Shown here: one piece after another, positions 50,101-58,756 of the stretch
Position numbering within the stretch: the first letter of the stretch is position 1
Layout of the letters: every line of letters begins with the position of its first letter
Assembly (NCBI GenBank): GCA_047607345.1
Contig: JASGDF010000084.1
Coordinates: 1-64,000, forward strand
Reading direction: 5' to 3'
Source: Pseudomonas_S sp047607345
GTDB lineage: Bacteria > Pseudomonadota > Gammaproteobacteria > Xanthomonadales > Xanthomonadaceae
DNA: 64,000 bases
Program-made: the position numbers and the translations under genes
The notes under the pieces: model-generated
Database searches by the model: none
What the model was told of the DNA's origin: nothing
What the model saw: only the letters and a program-made list of their open reading frames with translations

Positions 50101-50918
50101 TCGACGACTGGCCGATACTGGTCCCCCACCTTGAAACCCTCAGGCGCCGGGTCATCGACAGGAAGGTAGAATGTCGCGGGAAAATAATCGAACGCCATGT
50201 TGGCGGCGCTGTTGACGCTGCGGGCCGCCGTCGCCCAACTCCTTCCGGAACGATAGCGCATGCCCCGATCGCTGAGGTCAGGAATGTTCATACCTGCGAG
50301 CATCCTGAATGTCTCGTCGGTTCGAGTGCGATTGGCCGTCATGTCATAGGTGACGTTGTATCCCGCAGAGAATCTGCTTCCATATTCCTGAGGGTCACGC
50401 GGATCGGCACGGGTAGCTGCAATCGAGGCATTCGGCCAGCGGTCCTTGCCGTTAGGCCTGAGCCAGGGAAGATAGGTCGTGGCCGGATTGAAATAGCCCT
50501 TGTTGTAGACCGGCGAACGCGCGAAGCCAAACCCATCCAAAGGCGGAATGGCGTAGGACCCATATGCCTCGTTGTAGCCATCGTGCGGAAACAAGAAGTG
50601 ATATGTCCCACATCCGCTGCCATTCTGGCTGCAACGACTCTCCCCCGCATCCAGCGAGCCATCGTAGAAGAATGTCCTGGTGGATGAGTTCCACGAGAAT
50701 CGCATGTCTCCGCCCGGGAATATCCGCTCGAACACCATCGAATTCGAATCATCCACCGCCATCACGAATGCCGGTGTCACTGGCGTCTCGATATTCATCG
50801 GCGCCTGCGCAAGCTCCCCGGCACCTTGGGTCGAATACGCCGAGTACAGGAAATAACTGCTGGCCCCGATGGCTGCCAGCGCCGCCAGTGCACTCATTTT
50901 CGCTCGCCGGGAAAGCAT
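47163..50918 (-). CDS. pilY1: PilY1-type pilus tip adhesin
   Basis: About 1251 residues. An N-terminal signal/anchor helix (MSALAALAAIGASSYFLYSA) leads to a von Willebrand A-like domain with FVMAVDDSNSM near residue 55. The large C-terminal PilC/PilY beta-propeller follows (NMVYVGANDGMLHAFDGGTG, FAYVPQSVLGHMGNLL, WMSVLVGTSGAGGKGVFALD, VYAADQKGAVWKFDLRS). PilY1 sits at the pilus tip, promotes extension, adhesion and surface sensing, and binds calcium. A TTG at 50930 overlaps the pilX stop, but the ATG at 50918 is preferred. Confidence 0.95.
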   Translation of the reverse strand: MLSRRAKMSALAALAAIGASSYFLYSAYSTQGAGELAQAPMNIETPVTPAFVMAVDDSNSMVFERIFPGGDMRFSWNSSTRTFFYDGSLDAGESRCSQNGSGCGTYHFLFPHDGYNEAYGSYAIPPLDGFGFARSPVYNKGYFNPATTYLPWLRPNGKDRWPNASIAATRADPRDPQEYGSRFSAGYNVTYDMTANRTRTDETFRMLAGMNIPDLSDRGMRYRSGRSWATAARSVNSAANMAFDYFPATFYLPVDDPAPEGFKVGDQYRPVVENACGPGCSLRRYEIKPENYLSGYDDAIQNFANWFQYHRNRLLAMVGSMTESMASVNTMRVGYFTINDRVDVTMYDMGVEADKEALYAQILKLQANGLLVDRGGATPNRSAVAWLGQQFKRTDDEAPVQLACQKNAGMLFTDGYTNSSDKPEAYGNADGAMGAPFADSYSNTIADIAASYYSGANVPLRSGNGFVGGVVKVPEQCASLGKDSADWKRLDCQVNLHMNFYGIVLGAQGRIYGNDVAATADPYASAPVWSPDPTSVDDGAAVDEIWHGVINARGEFVNAQTPAEVTAAMRRILSLSGDGNSPSGSISLTGSRIGSGSFSVTPVYRAGNNGTDWYSELKAQFISTHAVTREVQYETLWEASARLPAATDRNIYFGASGGASPFNSSNLALADLCSDNLSRCSASTIRSELNVSLDQAIAYLRGDQTLEASRDTPLRTRTTRLGDIVNSTPVISAPSDDYGYTSIYDHTTGKYDPYGYAAFLKTKARNRANMVYVGANDGMLHAFDGGTGVEKFAYVPQSVLGHMGNLLFPYRAEDKDDQVFQHRYYVDGPITVADIANGNDDWMSVLVGTSGAGGKGVFALDVSDPDSFVGSSRLWELNDSSDDADIANNIGNVLGKPVIVPVRSTAGSVSWKAIFGNGYGSINGKAMLFVVDIMSGRVTLIPAQESGVAGSNGLGNIVVLDRWSGSDLSVAARDGYADTVYAADQKGAVWKFDLRSVTADPAATRLLDAVTTPLFVAADDEGNRQPILGGLQAAAGPGGGVMLYFGTGAFSFKSDAIDNSQQTLYGVLDRGVSMTLGRANLLEQKIITTASGVRTTTRYSMPVGKLGWYIDLASTGERFVGNPEIESGIVFFPTFDPSSTDACSTVGANWLYGLNALNGAAALSGVRIGSLTGDSHAVGTGAIALSSTGSAPVKDVAVMTMARGALLAPEATKADLENALLSQCSMVIQVSGASPLYMPRACGRQSWRQIK

Positions 50919-50926
50919 GAGGCGTC

Positions 50927-51418
50927 TCAAGGTCTGAAGATGGTATCGACGGCGGCCTCGGCGGCGTTGTCGCCAGCACCGTCGGTGCTGTAGGCCGTTA
51001 TCTGGTAGACCGGATTGGCGTCTTCATTCACCGCTCCCCCCATGCCCAGGCCGGAATTCCCGGAGATGCACGGGCCGATGAGCCGGACATTGGCCTGCGC
51101 GTCACCGCTGGACTGCAAGCCAGCCACCCAGTCGGCGGCGTCGAATGGCACGTCACACATAGCCACCTCGGATACCGCCGCGCAGCCGGCCGTCGTCGTG
51201 CGATTGACGATGTCCTCGACGCCGCACTCGGTGTTGCGCGCCAGCGTCTCCGCACTCTGGAACGCCATGTTGGAGGCACGGTAGTTGGACGACATGCGCT
51301 CCTGCAAACCGGTCACCTGCATGCCGACGATGCCCAGCAACGCCAGCAGGATCAGCATGATCAACGCCACGTACAGTACCGCGCCGGACTGCCTGTTCGC
51401 GGAAGTTGCCCTGGTCAT
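50927..51418 (-). CDS. pilX: PilX minor pilin assembly protein
   Basis: A 163-residue PilX. The leader SANRQSGAVLYVALIMLILLALLGIVG has the PilX N-terminus (GAVL-x2-ALIMLI), followed by MQVTGLQERMSSNYRASNMA with the glutamate-rich helix and a Cys-containing beta domain. I chose the ATG at 51418 with GGGAGAG upstream rather than the TTG at 51436. It is part of the core minor-pilin complex with PilV, PilW and PilY1. Confidence 0.93.
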   Translation of the reverse strand: MTRATSANRQSGAVLYVALIMLILLALLGIVGMQVTGLQERMSSNYRASNMAFQSAETLARNTECGVEDIVNRTTTAGCAAVSEVAMCDVPFDAADWVAGLQSSGDAQANVRLIGPCISGNSGLGMGGAVNEDANPVYQITAYSTDGAGDNAAEAAVDTIFRP

Positions 51419-51432
51419 GGGAACGCTCTCCC

Positions 51433-52563
51433 TCAATTGCCGTACAGGCGGTTGCGCAGCGCCACCGTCGTTTCATAGGCACCGCGGTAGCGGCCATCGT
51501 GGGTGGCAGGCGGCACGATCTCCACGCCAAGCACGTGCAGGCGGCTGGCGGCATTGGGAACCTGCGCGGTCGCCTGGTCCGGGCTCCGCAGCAACAGCCC
51601 GACCTGAACGCTGCCGACCCTGCGCCAGTCGTCCGCGGCAGTTCCGATCGTGTCCGCCGTGTTGTAGACGTCGATATAACCGCTGGGCGCCGCCGTCGCC
51701 AGGTCGGCGACACGATCCTGGCCGAAGATCAGCTGCATGCTCTCCACGCCCTCCACCAGCTCCTCGGCCTGATACCTCGCACCGTCGTAGCGGGCGCGAT
51801 AGAGCGCCGGCTCCCCACTGGCACCGGCGGCAACGTAATAGACCAAGGAGTCGGCGCGATAAAGCACGGTCTGTCCCGTCGGCTGGGCGGTATAGCGGTC
51901 CAACACGGCTGTCGTCTGCACCGTCCCACTGGCCGGGGCCACCACGGAAGCCTCGAACACATCCGCATAGCTGCAATCGGCGATCCCGAAGAGCCTGGGG
52001 CTGGCCACGCCGTCCTGCGTCAAAGCTTCCCAACGGGCCGTCGGCACGGTGATGGTAGTACCCGAGCCGGTGGCGATGGCATCGACCGGCGCCCCCAGGC
52101 TGGACAGGAACCTCAGCACGAGCACGTCGCTGCCGGCGAGCGGCTCGAGCGCCGAGATCGCCGTCGGGAGCGCCGGCGACCAACCACTCGCCGGCGCGCC
52201 GATCGTCATGGAATCGCCCGGCTCAGTGCCGTTCGCCTCATACGCCTGGATGGAGACCGCGAAGTCCAGTGCCGGCTCGGTGGAGGCACCGAAGTGCACC
52301 TGCAGAGCCCCATTGGTCTGCAGGTGCGACTGGTCGTTGACGCAACCAAAATGCCCGGCCATGCGCAGGTCACGCTGCAAATAGTCGATGGCGAAGCGCG
52401 AGTTCTCCTGGTTACGCGCCAGTCCTTCCGACAGCTGGTACGCCATGCGCGAGGCCGCAAACACCTGAATGACCCCCGCCATCAGCACCAGACCAATCAA
52501 CATCGCGATCATCAGCTCGATCAGCGAAAGACCCGTCTGCCTAGCAGGGCGACGGCGCTTCAC
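51433..52563 (-). CDS. pilW: PilW minor pilin
   Basis: A 376-residue PilW. The leader ARQTGLSLIELMIAMLIGLV, then FAASRMAYQLSEGLARNQEN, RFAIDYLQRDLRMAGHFGC and a large beta domain with EELVEGVESMQLIFGQD are characteristic. The GTG start overlaps the pilV stop (GTGA). Confidence 0.94.
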   Translation of the reverse strand: MKRRRPARQTGLSLIELMIAMLIGLVLMAGVIQVFAASRMAYQLSEGLARNQENSRFAIDYLQRDLRMAGHFGCVNDQSHLQTNGALQVHFGASTEPALDFAVSIQAYEANGTEPGDSMTIGAPASGWSPALPTAISALEPLAGSDVLVLRFLSSLGAPVDAIATGSGTTITVPTARWEALTQDGVASPRLFGIADCSYADVFEASVVAPASGTVQTTAVLDRYTAQPTGQTVLYRADSLVYYVAAGASGEPALYRARYDGARYQAEELVEGVESMQLIFGQDRVADLATAAPSGYIDVYNTADTIGTAADDWRRVGSVQVGLLLRSPDQATAQVPNAASRLHVLGVEIVPPATHDGRYRGAYETTVALRNRLYGN

Positions 52564-53033
52564 AGGGCGGCACTCACGCTGAATTCGGTATCCGCGCCAA
52601 TGCGCTCGGGCCAGCGCAGCGTCGCCGTCGCGATCCCGCCATCATAGGTAACCGTGGCGCTGGCCCCTTCGCCCAGCGCACGCACGACCTGACACTTCCA
52701 CAATGCGGCCATCGCGGCGACATCCTGCGTGCCGGTGGCCGGCTCGCAGGCCGCACCGGTGATATCGCCCGCATCGAAACTCGCCGCCGCGGGGAAACCG
52801 GCCGCAGTCAGTCTGTTGCTGCGCATCTGATCGAGCAGCTCGGTGGCCAGATTGGTGGCCTGAGTCCGATAATTCGAACTCTGCGACATCCGCACGCTCA
52901 TCGTCTGCAGCAAGGCGAACCCCAGCAGACCGAAAGCCAGCACCAGGATGGCCACCAGGACCTCGACCAGCGTGAAACCGACGGCACGACGCCGCCCTGC
53001 GCCCCCCGCATGCGATGCGCGCGGGATATTCAT
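52560..53033 (-). CDS. pilV: PilV minor pilin
   Basis: A 157-residue PilV. RRRAVGFTLVEVLVAILVLA and GLLGFALLQTMSVRMSQSSN form the conserved PilV leader and helix, with a Cys pair in the C-terminal domain (ITGAACEPATG and LWKCQVV). The start at 53033 overlaps the fimU stop by 4 bases; an ATG two codons earlier (53039) is possible. Confidence 0.94.
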   Translation of the reverse strand: MNIPRASHAGGAGRRRAVGFTLVEVLVAILVLAFGLLGFALLQTMSVRMSQSSNYRTQATNLATELLDQMRSNRLTAAGFPAAASFDAGDITGAACEPATGTQDVAAMAALWKCQVVRALGEGASATVTYDGGIATATLRWPERIGADTEFSVSAAL

Positions 53034-53572
53034 GAGCATGTTTGCCTGACGACACGGACCTGGCCGGTCGGCATGACCGTCAACGCGCGCGCCAGCGATT
53101 GCTCCGCACTGCACCCGGTAGCACGCACTGCGATGACCTGCGCACCCGCGGCCACGGTATCGCTGACATCACGCCCAGTAGCGCGCCCACGGCTGTCGAA
53201 TATGAACTTTGTGACGCCGCGCGAGGAGAGCTCCAGTCCCAGCCTGCCCTGCGAATAGCGCAGCACCGGCTCGGCATCGTCGAGGTTGCCATTGCCGTCG
53301 ACGTCCTGCCAGACCAGCCAGCCCTCACTCCAATCGTTGCCGCAATCGGTGCCGGTGGCGCTGGGACATACGCCACTGGACACCGTGTTTCTGACGGCCT
53401 CGCCGCGCGCCAGCGCCAGCGAGGCAATCAGCTCGTTGGTTCCCGTGGCCACGCGATTGGAGGCCAGGACGGACTGGAAACCCGGGAACCCGATGGCCAC
53501 CAGAATCGCCATGACGGCAACGGTGATCATCAGCTCCACCAGGGTGAAGCCCCTTGTCGGACGGCATGGCAT
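53030..53572 (-). CDS. fimU: FimU/GspH-family minor pilin
   Basis: A 180-residue minor pilin, first gene of the operon. MPCRPTRG^FTLVELMITVAVMAIL is the prepilin signal and helix. The GspH domain follows with ASNRVATGTNELIASLALARG, CGNDWSEGWLVWQD and RGRATGRDVSD, ending VVRQTCS. I chose the ATG at 53572, which leaves the short leader typical of FimU/FimT. The operon promoter should be in 53573-53691. Confidence 0.92.
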   Translation of the reverse strand: MPCRPTRGFTLVELMITVAVMAILVAIGFPGFQSVLASNRVATGTNELIASLALARGEAVRNTVSSGVCPSATGTDCGNDWSEGWLVWQDVDGNGNLDDAEPVLRYSQGRLGLELSSRGVTKFIFDSRGRATGRDVSDTVAAGAQVIAVRATGCSAEQSLARALTVMPTGQVRVVRQTCS

Positions 53573-53691
53573 GTGGACGCTCCCCAGCGCAGTGGACAGA
53601 GTCTGACAAATATGCCGTCGATTTGACAATAACCGCAAAGGCGAACATCAACAACCCGATGCGCGCCCGCAGGCGCCGGCGCCAATCCGGA

Positions 53692-55080
53692 TCAGGTCAC
53701 CACCCGGTAACAAGGCCGGTATTCCCCCGATATCTTCATCCGGCGCTGCTCGACGAAGGCACGCAGCAGGCCATCCAGCGCCTGCATGATGTCCGCATCG
53801 CCGTTGATCTCGAACGGGCCGAACTGCTCGATCCGGCGCATGCCGTCCTCCTTGACGTTGCCGGCGACGATGCCGGAGAAGGCCCGGCGCAGGTCCGCGG
53901 CCAGCGCATGGGCCGGCCGGCCATGGTGCAAGTCCAGGGAAGCCATCGCCTCATGGCTCGGCACGAACGGACGCTGGTACTCCAGCGGAATGCCGATCGA
54001 CCAGTTGAAGTAGTAGGAGTCCTTCTGGTCCTTGCGGTACTCGCGCACGCGCTGGATACCCTCGGCCATCTTGCGCGCCACCGCCACCGGATCACCGACA
54101 ACGATCTCGTAGCGCGAGGCCGCCTCATCGCCCAAGGTCAGACGGATGAAGCGATCGATCTGTTCGAAATACGGCGCAGCGATGGCCGGCCCGCTCAACA
54201 CCAGCGGGAAAGGCAGCCCACGGTTCTCCTCGCGCAGCAGGATACCCAGCAGGTAGAGGATCTCCTCGGCGGTACCCACGCCGCCCGGGAACACGATGAT
54301 GCCGTGCCCCAGCCGCACGAACGCCTCCAGGCGTTTCTCGATGTCCGGCATGATCACCAGGTGGTTGACGATCGGGTTCGGCGACTCGGCCGCGATGATG
54401 CCCGGCTCGGTGATGCCGATGTAGCGCGTGCTGTTGCGGCGCTGCTTGGCATGGGCGATGGTCGCGCCCTTCATCGGTCCCTTCATCGCCCCCGGCCCGC
54501 AGCCGGTGCAGATGTCCAGCCCGCGCAGGCCCAGCTCGTAGCCGACCTGCTTGGTATAGAGGTATTCGTCGCGCGAGATCGAGTGCCCGCCCCAGCAGAC
54601 CACCAGGTTGGGATCGGACGGCTGCAGCAGGCGCGCGTTGCGCAGCAGCCCGAACACCGCGTTGGTGATGCCTTCGCTGGACTCGAGATCGACCACGCAC
54701 TCCGGACCGAGCTCGATCGCCATGTAGGCCAGGTCGCGCACCACCGCGAACAGCAACTCGGCCACGCCGTTGATCAGCTCGCCATCGACGAAGGCCATAG
54801 CCGGCGCGCTGGTCAGCTCCAGGCGGATGCCGCGGTCGCGCTGCGCGACCTGGATGTCGAAATCGGGATAGAGGTCGCGCGCTGCGCGCGGGTCGTCCGA
54901 CGCGCTGCCGCTGGTCAGCACCGCCAGCGCGCAGCGGCGCAGCAGTTCATGCATGCCACCACTGGACGCGTCGCGCAAGCGGGCGACCTCGGCCCGCGAG
55001 AGCACGTCCAGCCCGCCGCGCGGGTAGATCCGCGCATCCACCACCGGCAACGCACCGGCCACCGTATCGCCTGCTTCCAT
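53692..55080 (-). CDS. ppnN: PpnN nucleotide 5'-monophosphate nucleosidase (LOG family)
   Basis: A 462-residue protein of the YgdH/PpnN type, which splits purine and pyrimidine monophosphates into base and ribose 5-phosphate and is stimulated by (p)ppGpp in E. coli. The LOG core has CWGGHSISRDEYLYTKQVGY, CTGCGPGAMKGPMKGA, and the catalytic PGGVGTAEEILYLLG. N- and C-terminal PpnN extensions are present. I chose the ATG at 55080. A nine-C tract lies at 55121-55129 just upstream. Confidence 0.94.
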   Translation of the reverse strand: MEAGDTVAGALPVVDARIYPRGGLDVLSRAEVARLRDASSGGMHELLRRCALAVLTSGSASDDPRAARDLYPDFDIQVAQRDRGIRLELTSAPAMAFVDGELINGVAELLFAVVRDLAYMAIELGPECVVDLESSEGITNAVFGLLRNARLLQPSDPNLVVCWGGHSISRDEYLYTKQVGYELGLRGLDICTGCGPGAMKGPMKGATIAHAKQRRNSTRYIGITEPGIIAAESPNPIVNHLVIMPDIEKRLEAFVRLGHGIIVFPGGVGTAEEILYLLGILLREENRGLPFPLVLSGPAIAAPYFEQIDRFIRLTLGDEAASRYEIVVGDPVAVARKMAEGIQRVREYRKDQKDSYYFNWSIGIPLEYQRPFVPSHEAMASLDLHHGRPAHALAADLRRAFSGIVAGNVKEDGMRRIEQFGPFEINGDADIMQALDGLLRAFVEQRRMKISGEYRPCYRVVT

Positions 55081-55135
55081 CACGTACTCCCGATATGCAA
55101 CCGCGGGAATGTAGCGCACTCCCCCCCCCAAAAGG

Positions 55136-55161
55136 AAACGGCCGGGTTGCCCCGGCCGTTT
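55136..55161 (-). terminator. terminator between the outer-membrane receptor gene and ppnN
   Basis: AAACGGCCGGG and CCCGGCCGTTT form an 11-base stem with a TTGC loop, followed on the minus strand by CCTTTTGG. It lies 28 bases past the receptor stop. Confidence 0.85.
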
Positions 55162-55188
55162 ACATGGACTGCGCCGCTCCGCGGCGGG

Positions 55189-58100
55189 TCAGAACTTGTA
55201 GCGGAAGCCCAGTTGCAGCGACCATTGCGAGACACCGGTATTGAAGCCGTCGGCATCGGCATTGGCGTAGCTGGCGCTGGTGGGCGTGGTGAAGTTGTAG
55301 ATGTACTTGCCGCTGGCCTGGTCGATGCCGACGAAGCGGGCGACGCCCTGGTCGGCGTAGAAACCGTAGTCGTAGATGCGCCCCCACTTCTTGTTGAGCA
55401 GGTTGCCTACGTTGACGATGTCCAGCCAGATCTCGGACTTGTGGCCCTTGAAGAAACCCGGAAGCTCCTGGCTGATGCGTACGTCGAAGGTGTTCACGAA
55501 GCTGGCGCGGCCGGCATTCTGCGGCGCCACGCCGCCGGCATAGCGCTGCAGCTGCGGGTTCTTGCCGAGCCACTCGAAGAACGCCTGCTCCATCTCCGCG
55601 CCGCCGCTGAAGATCACGTCGCCCGGCCCCGAAGGCACGTAGAACAGGTCGTTGTAGGAGCGGCTGTCACCGTTCATGTCGTTGCTGTAGACCCAGCTGT
55701 ACGGGCGTCCGCTGCGGCCCTCGTAGAACAGGCCGATGCTGGTCTGGTAGTCGCCGAAGAACTTGTGCTTCCAGTTCAACGCCGCCGAGACGCGGTCCTT
55801 GATCTCGTAGCGCGAAGTCGACAGCGCGTCGTCGTTGGCCTGGAACACGTAGTTGTTGTTCCAGCCGGAGGTGGCGGTCGAGCTCGTCAGCGCACTGACT
55901 TCCTTGGCGTCGGTATAGGTGTAGCCCAGGCTCCACGACCAGTCGCTGGTCTCCGAGAACGGCTTGGACAGACTCACCGTGAATTGGCTGGAGCGGCCCT
56001 TGTCGGTGGTGTCCAGCAACAGCACGTCGCCGTAGGCGCTGTTGCGGTTGGCGCGCGGGGTCCGCGTGGTCCCGTACACGCTGCCCCAGTACAGGTTGCG
56101 GCCATCCGGACCGACGAAGGTCGGATCCTCGATGTCCAGGCGCTGGTAGTAAAGCGCGGTCTTGACCTTGGTCAACAGCAACTCGGCCGAACCGACGATG
56201 CCGTACCACGGCAGCTCATGATCGAAGGCGATGTTGGCCTTCCATACCGACGGCTGCTCGAAGTCGCTGGCGATGAAATTGACGTTCTGCCGCGGCGCGG
56301 ACGCGCTGACGCCCTCCTGTGCGTACTGCTCGACCTGGGTGTAGTTCAGGCCGGTGGCGGCATAGGCGTTGCTCAGCCAGACCATCGGCGATGCGCCCTG
56401 GAACAGGCCCAGGCCACCACGCAACTGGGTCGGGCGCTCGGCATCGAAGGTGTAGTTGAAGCCGAAGCGCGGCTGCCACAGGACGCTGTCGTTGCCGATG
56501 CTGCTGTTGTCGTAACCGTAGTAGGCCGAGGCGGTCGCGTTGTAAAGCGGCTTGCGGTTCACCGAGTAGCGATCGCCGCGCAGGCCGAAGGTCAGGGTCA
56601 GGTTGTTGTTGACGTACCACTGGTCCTGCACGAACACACCGAGGGTCTTGTAGGTGAAGTCGGCCGCCATGTTGTCGACGTTGCCATCCAGCGGATAGCG
56701 CACCTGCGAGTAGCTGGGCGCGTCGTTGGCGAAGTCCTCGATGCTGTTGTAGGTGTAGGCGCCGTCGACATAGGGCGCGTAGACGTTGTAGACCTCGTTG
56801 GTACCGTATTCGGCGCCGAACTTCAGTTCGTGGTCGCCCAGGGTCAACGTGCCGGCGCCGAAGTAGTTCCAGGTCTTGGTGTAAAGCTCGTTGTACTGGC
56901 TGTTGACCTCGGTGCCCAGGAACAGGCTGGGGTCGGTACCCACGCCAGTGGAACTGCTCGGATCGCCGAACGCCAGGGTGATCGCCGGCGTGCCCTTGGC
57001 CGGTGGCAGGCGCACCGCCGAGTAGTCGCGGTAGGAGGCCTTGAATTCGGTGGAGAACACATCGCTCCAGTCGCTGAACAACTGGCCGACGTAGCTCTCC
57101 ACGGTCTTTTCGTGCTGGTACCAGTACGAGCTGAGCGAAGCGGTGTCGGTATCGCCATAGCCGTTGATGCGCAGCTTGCTCTGCTCGAGCTTGCTGTAGC
57201 GCAGGCTGGCGCGGTGGTTGTCGCTGATGTTCCAGTCCAGCTTCAGCGCGTACTCTTCCAGGTCGGTGTCGCCGCTGCTGCTGGTGTCGCCGGCGCTTAC
57301 GCCATAACGATCCTCGAAGATCGATTGCGCCGCCGAGATCTGCTCCTGGGTGATCGCGCCGCTGCCGATCGCACTGCCTTCGATGTCCGCGCCGGGCGCG
57401 ACCTGCTTGAACTTCTCGTAGTTTGCGAAGAAGAACAGCTTGTCCTTGACGATCGGCCCGCCAAAGGTCGCGCCGTAGGTCTGTTCCTTGGTGAAGCCGT
57501 TGAATGGCGTGCCATCCTCCGGGTTGTCGCCGAACCAGTCACCGTCGCGCATGTAGCCGTATACCGAGCCATGGAACTCGTTGGTGCCGGACTTGGTGAC
57601 CGCATCCACCACCGCGCCGGTGGCGCCGGTGATGGTGATGTCGTAGCTGGACAGGTCGACGTTGATCGCCTCGATCGCCTCCATCGATACCGGCTGGCGG
57701 CGGGTCGGCATGTTGTTGCCCTCCAGGCCGAACGAGTCGCTGGCGGAGACGCCATCGATGCGGATCGCGTTGTAGCGCGGATTCTGGCCGCCGGCGCTGA
57801 TGCTGCCGGACGCGCGGTCGATGAACGCCACGCGCGGATCAAGACGCATGTAGTCCTGAATGTTGCCGCCGATGGAGGCCTGCGACTCGATGGTCTGCCG
57901 ACCGATGCTGGTGCCGGCGCCCATCTTGTTCGCGCTGAACACCTCGGACCCACCGGCTATCGCCGTGGCCGTGACGGTTTCGAGCGTGGTCAGATCACCG
58001 GCCAGGGTCGCGTTGACACTGGCAACCTGATTGACGCCGAGGTACACGCCATCCTCGGTCTTGGTGCCCTCGCCCGGCTTGGTGATGGTGATCGTGTACG

Positions 58101-58344
58101 GACCGCCGACGCGCAGGCCACGCGCGTTGTAGCGACCGGCTGCATCCGTCGTCGCCCGGCTGACGGTGCCCGACTCGGCATGGGTGATGGTCACTTCAGC
58201 ACCTGTGACCGGCTGACCGCCGGTGGTCGTGACCAGGCCGCCGACACCGGCGGAGGTGCTCTGCGCGAACACGGGCGCGGCGGCGAACGCGGCCACGAGG
58301 CCAAGTGTCAGCTTTGACATGCGGAGACAGCGGAGGTCAGTCAT
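55189..58344 (-). CDS. TonB-dependent receptor, Oar-like with carboxypeptidase-regulatory domain
   Basis: A 1051-residue outer-membrane protein. A signal peptide (LTLGLVAAFAAAPVFAQ) leads to a CarboxypepD-regulatory-like beta domain at residues 40-125 (TTGGQPVTGAEVTITHAESG). The plug follows (SQASIGGNIQDYMRLDPRVA, then NAIRIDGVSASDSFGLEGNN), then a large beta-barrel ending in aromatic residues (LQLGFRYKF). This is the Oar/OmpA-related TonB receptor class abundant in Xanthomonadaceae; the ligand is unknown. ATG 58344 is chosen for its GAGG; 58320 (MSKLTLG) is the alternative. Confidence 0.93.
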   Translation of the reverse strand: MTDLRCLRMSKLTLGLVAAFAAAPVFAQSTSAGVGGLVTTTGGQPVTGAEVTITHAESGTVSRATTDAAGRYNARGLRVGGPYTITITKPGEGTKTEDGVYLGVNQVASVNATLAGDLTTLETVTATAIAGGSEVFSANKMGAGTSIGRQTIESQASIGGNIQDYMRLDPRVAFIDRASGSISAGGQNPRYNAIRIDGVSASDSFGLEGNNMPTRRQPVSMEAIEAINVDLSSYDITITGATGAVVDAVTKSGTNEFHGSVYGYMRDGDWFGDNPEDGTPFNGFTKEQTYGATFGGPIVKDKLFFFANYEKFKQVAPGADIEGSAIGSGAITQEQISAAQSIFEDRYGVSAGDTSSSGDTDLEEYALKLDWNISDNHRASLRYSKLEQSKLRINGYGDTDTASLSSYWYQHEKTVESYVGQLFSDWSDVFSTEFKASYRDYSAVRLPPAKGTPAITLAFGDPSSSTGVGTDPSLFLGTEVNSQYNELYTKTWNYFGAGTLTLGDHELKFGAEYGTNEVYNVYAPYVDGAYTYNSIEDFANDAPSYSQVRYPLDGNVDNMAADFTYKTLGVFVQDQWYVNNNLTLTFGLRGDRYSVNRKPLYNATASAYYGYDNSSIGNDSVLWQPRFGFNYTFDAERPTQLRGGLGLFQGASPMVWLSNAYAATGLNYTQVEQYAQEGVSASAPRQNVNFIASDFEQPSVWKANIAFDHELPWYGIVGSAELLLTKVKTALYYQRLDIEDPTFVGPDGRNLYWGSVYGTTRTPRANRNSAYGDVLLLDTTDKGRSSQFTVSLSKPFSETSDWSWSLGYTYTDAKEVSALTSSTATSGWNNNYVFQANDDALSTSRYEIKDRVSAALNWKHKFFGDYQTSIGLFYEGRSGRPYSWVYSNDMNGDSRSYNDLFYVPSGPGDVIFSGGAEMEQAFFEWLGKNPQLQRYAGGVAPQNAGRASFVNTFDVRISQELPGFFKGHKSEIWLDIVNVGNLLNKKWGRIYDYGFYADQGVARFVGIDQASGKYIYNFTTPTSASYANADADGFNTGVSQWSLQLGFRYKF

Positions 58345-58683
58345 TTCGGTAGCCTCGATGCGAATTTGACGGATACGAAAAAAACGTGCCATCCATCCCA
58401 GTTTTGGGCTGGATTTCTGATGTTGTGCCTTGGGGTCCCCCGACCGGCGGCCGGTTGCAGCCGCAACGGTTAACAGCAGATTAACACGGTATACGCGAAT
58501 TGTGACGGAAACGAGACATTTTTAGCGCATCTAGACATTTATGACGACATTCGCACCATGAAATGGCGGTGGGCACCTGGGCGAGGTCCGGCGGCACAGG
58601 TCCCGTGTGGCTGCCCCCAAAAAAACGAAGGGGACGCCCGCCAGCCCTCCACCCGGCGGATTACCCACCACCAAAGTGCAGGC
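58345..58683. other. promoter region of the Oar-like receptor gene
   Basis: About 340 bases with no convincing gene. The part 58455-58560 is AT-rich and should hold the promoter. Two similar ATGTCT words (AAATGTCTAGA and AAAATGTCTCG on the minus strand, near 58540 and 58520) form a short direct repeat that could bind a regulator. Confidence 0.5.
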
Positions 58684-58712
58684 GAAAAAAAGGCCGGCGC
58701 AATGCGCCGGCC
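58684..58712 (-). terminator. terminator of the second TonB receptor gene
   Basis: AGGCCGGCGCA and TGCGCCGGCCT form a near-perfect stem followed on the minus strand by TTTTTTT, 45 bases past the receptor stop. Confidence 0.9.
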
Positions 58713-58756
58713 TGGCCGCCCTAGCGGGCGATCGAAGCGGTGGATCTCGGATCAGG

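Noticed and set aside
53554..58317. A 1587-codon plus-strand open frame
   Set aside because: It is antisense to ppnN and the Oar-like receptor gene, which have clear family motifs and signal sequence. It arises from high GC third positions and is rich in Arg, Ala, Val and Gly without domains.
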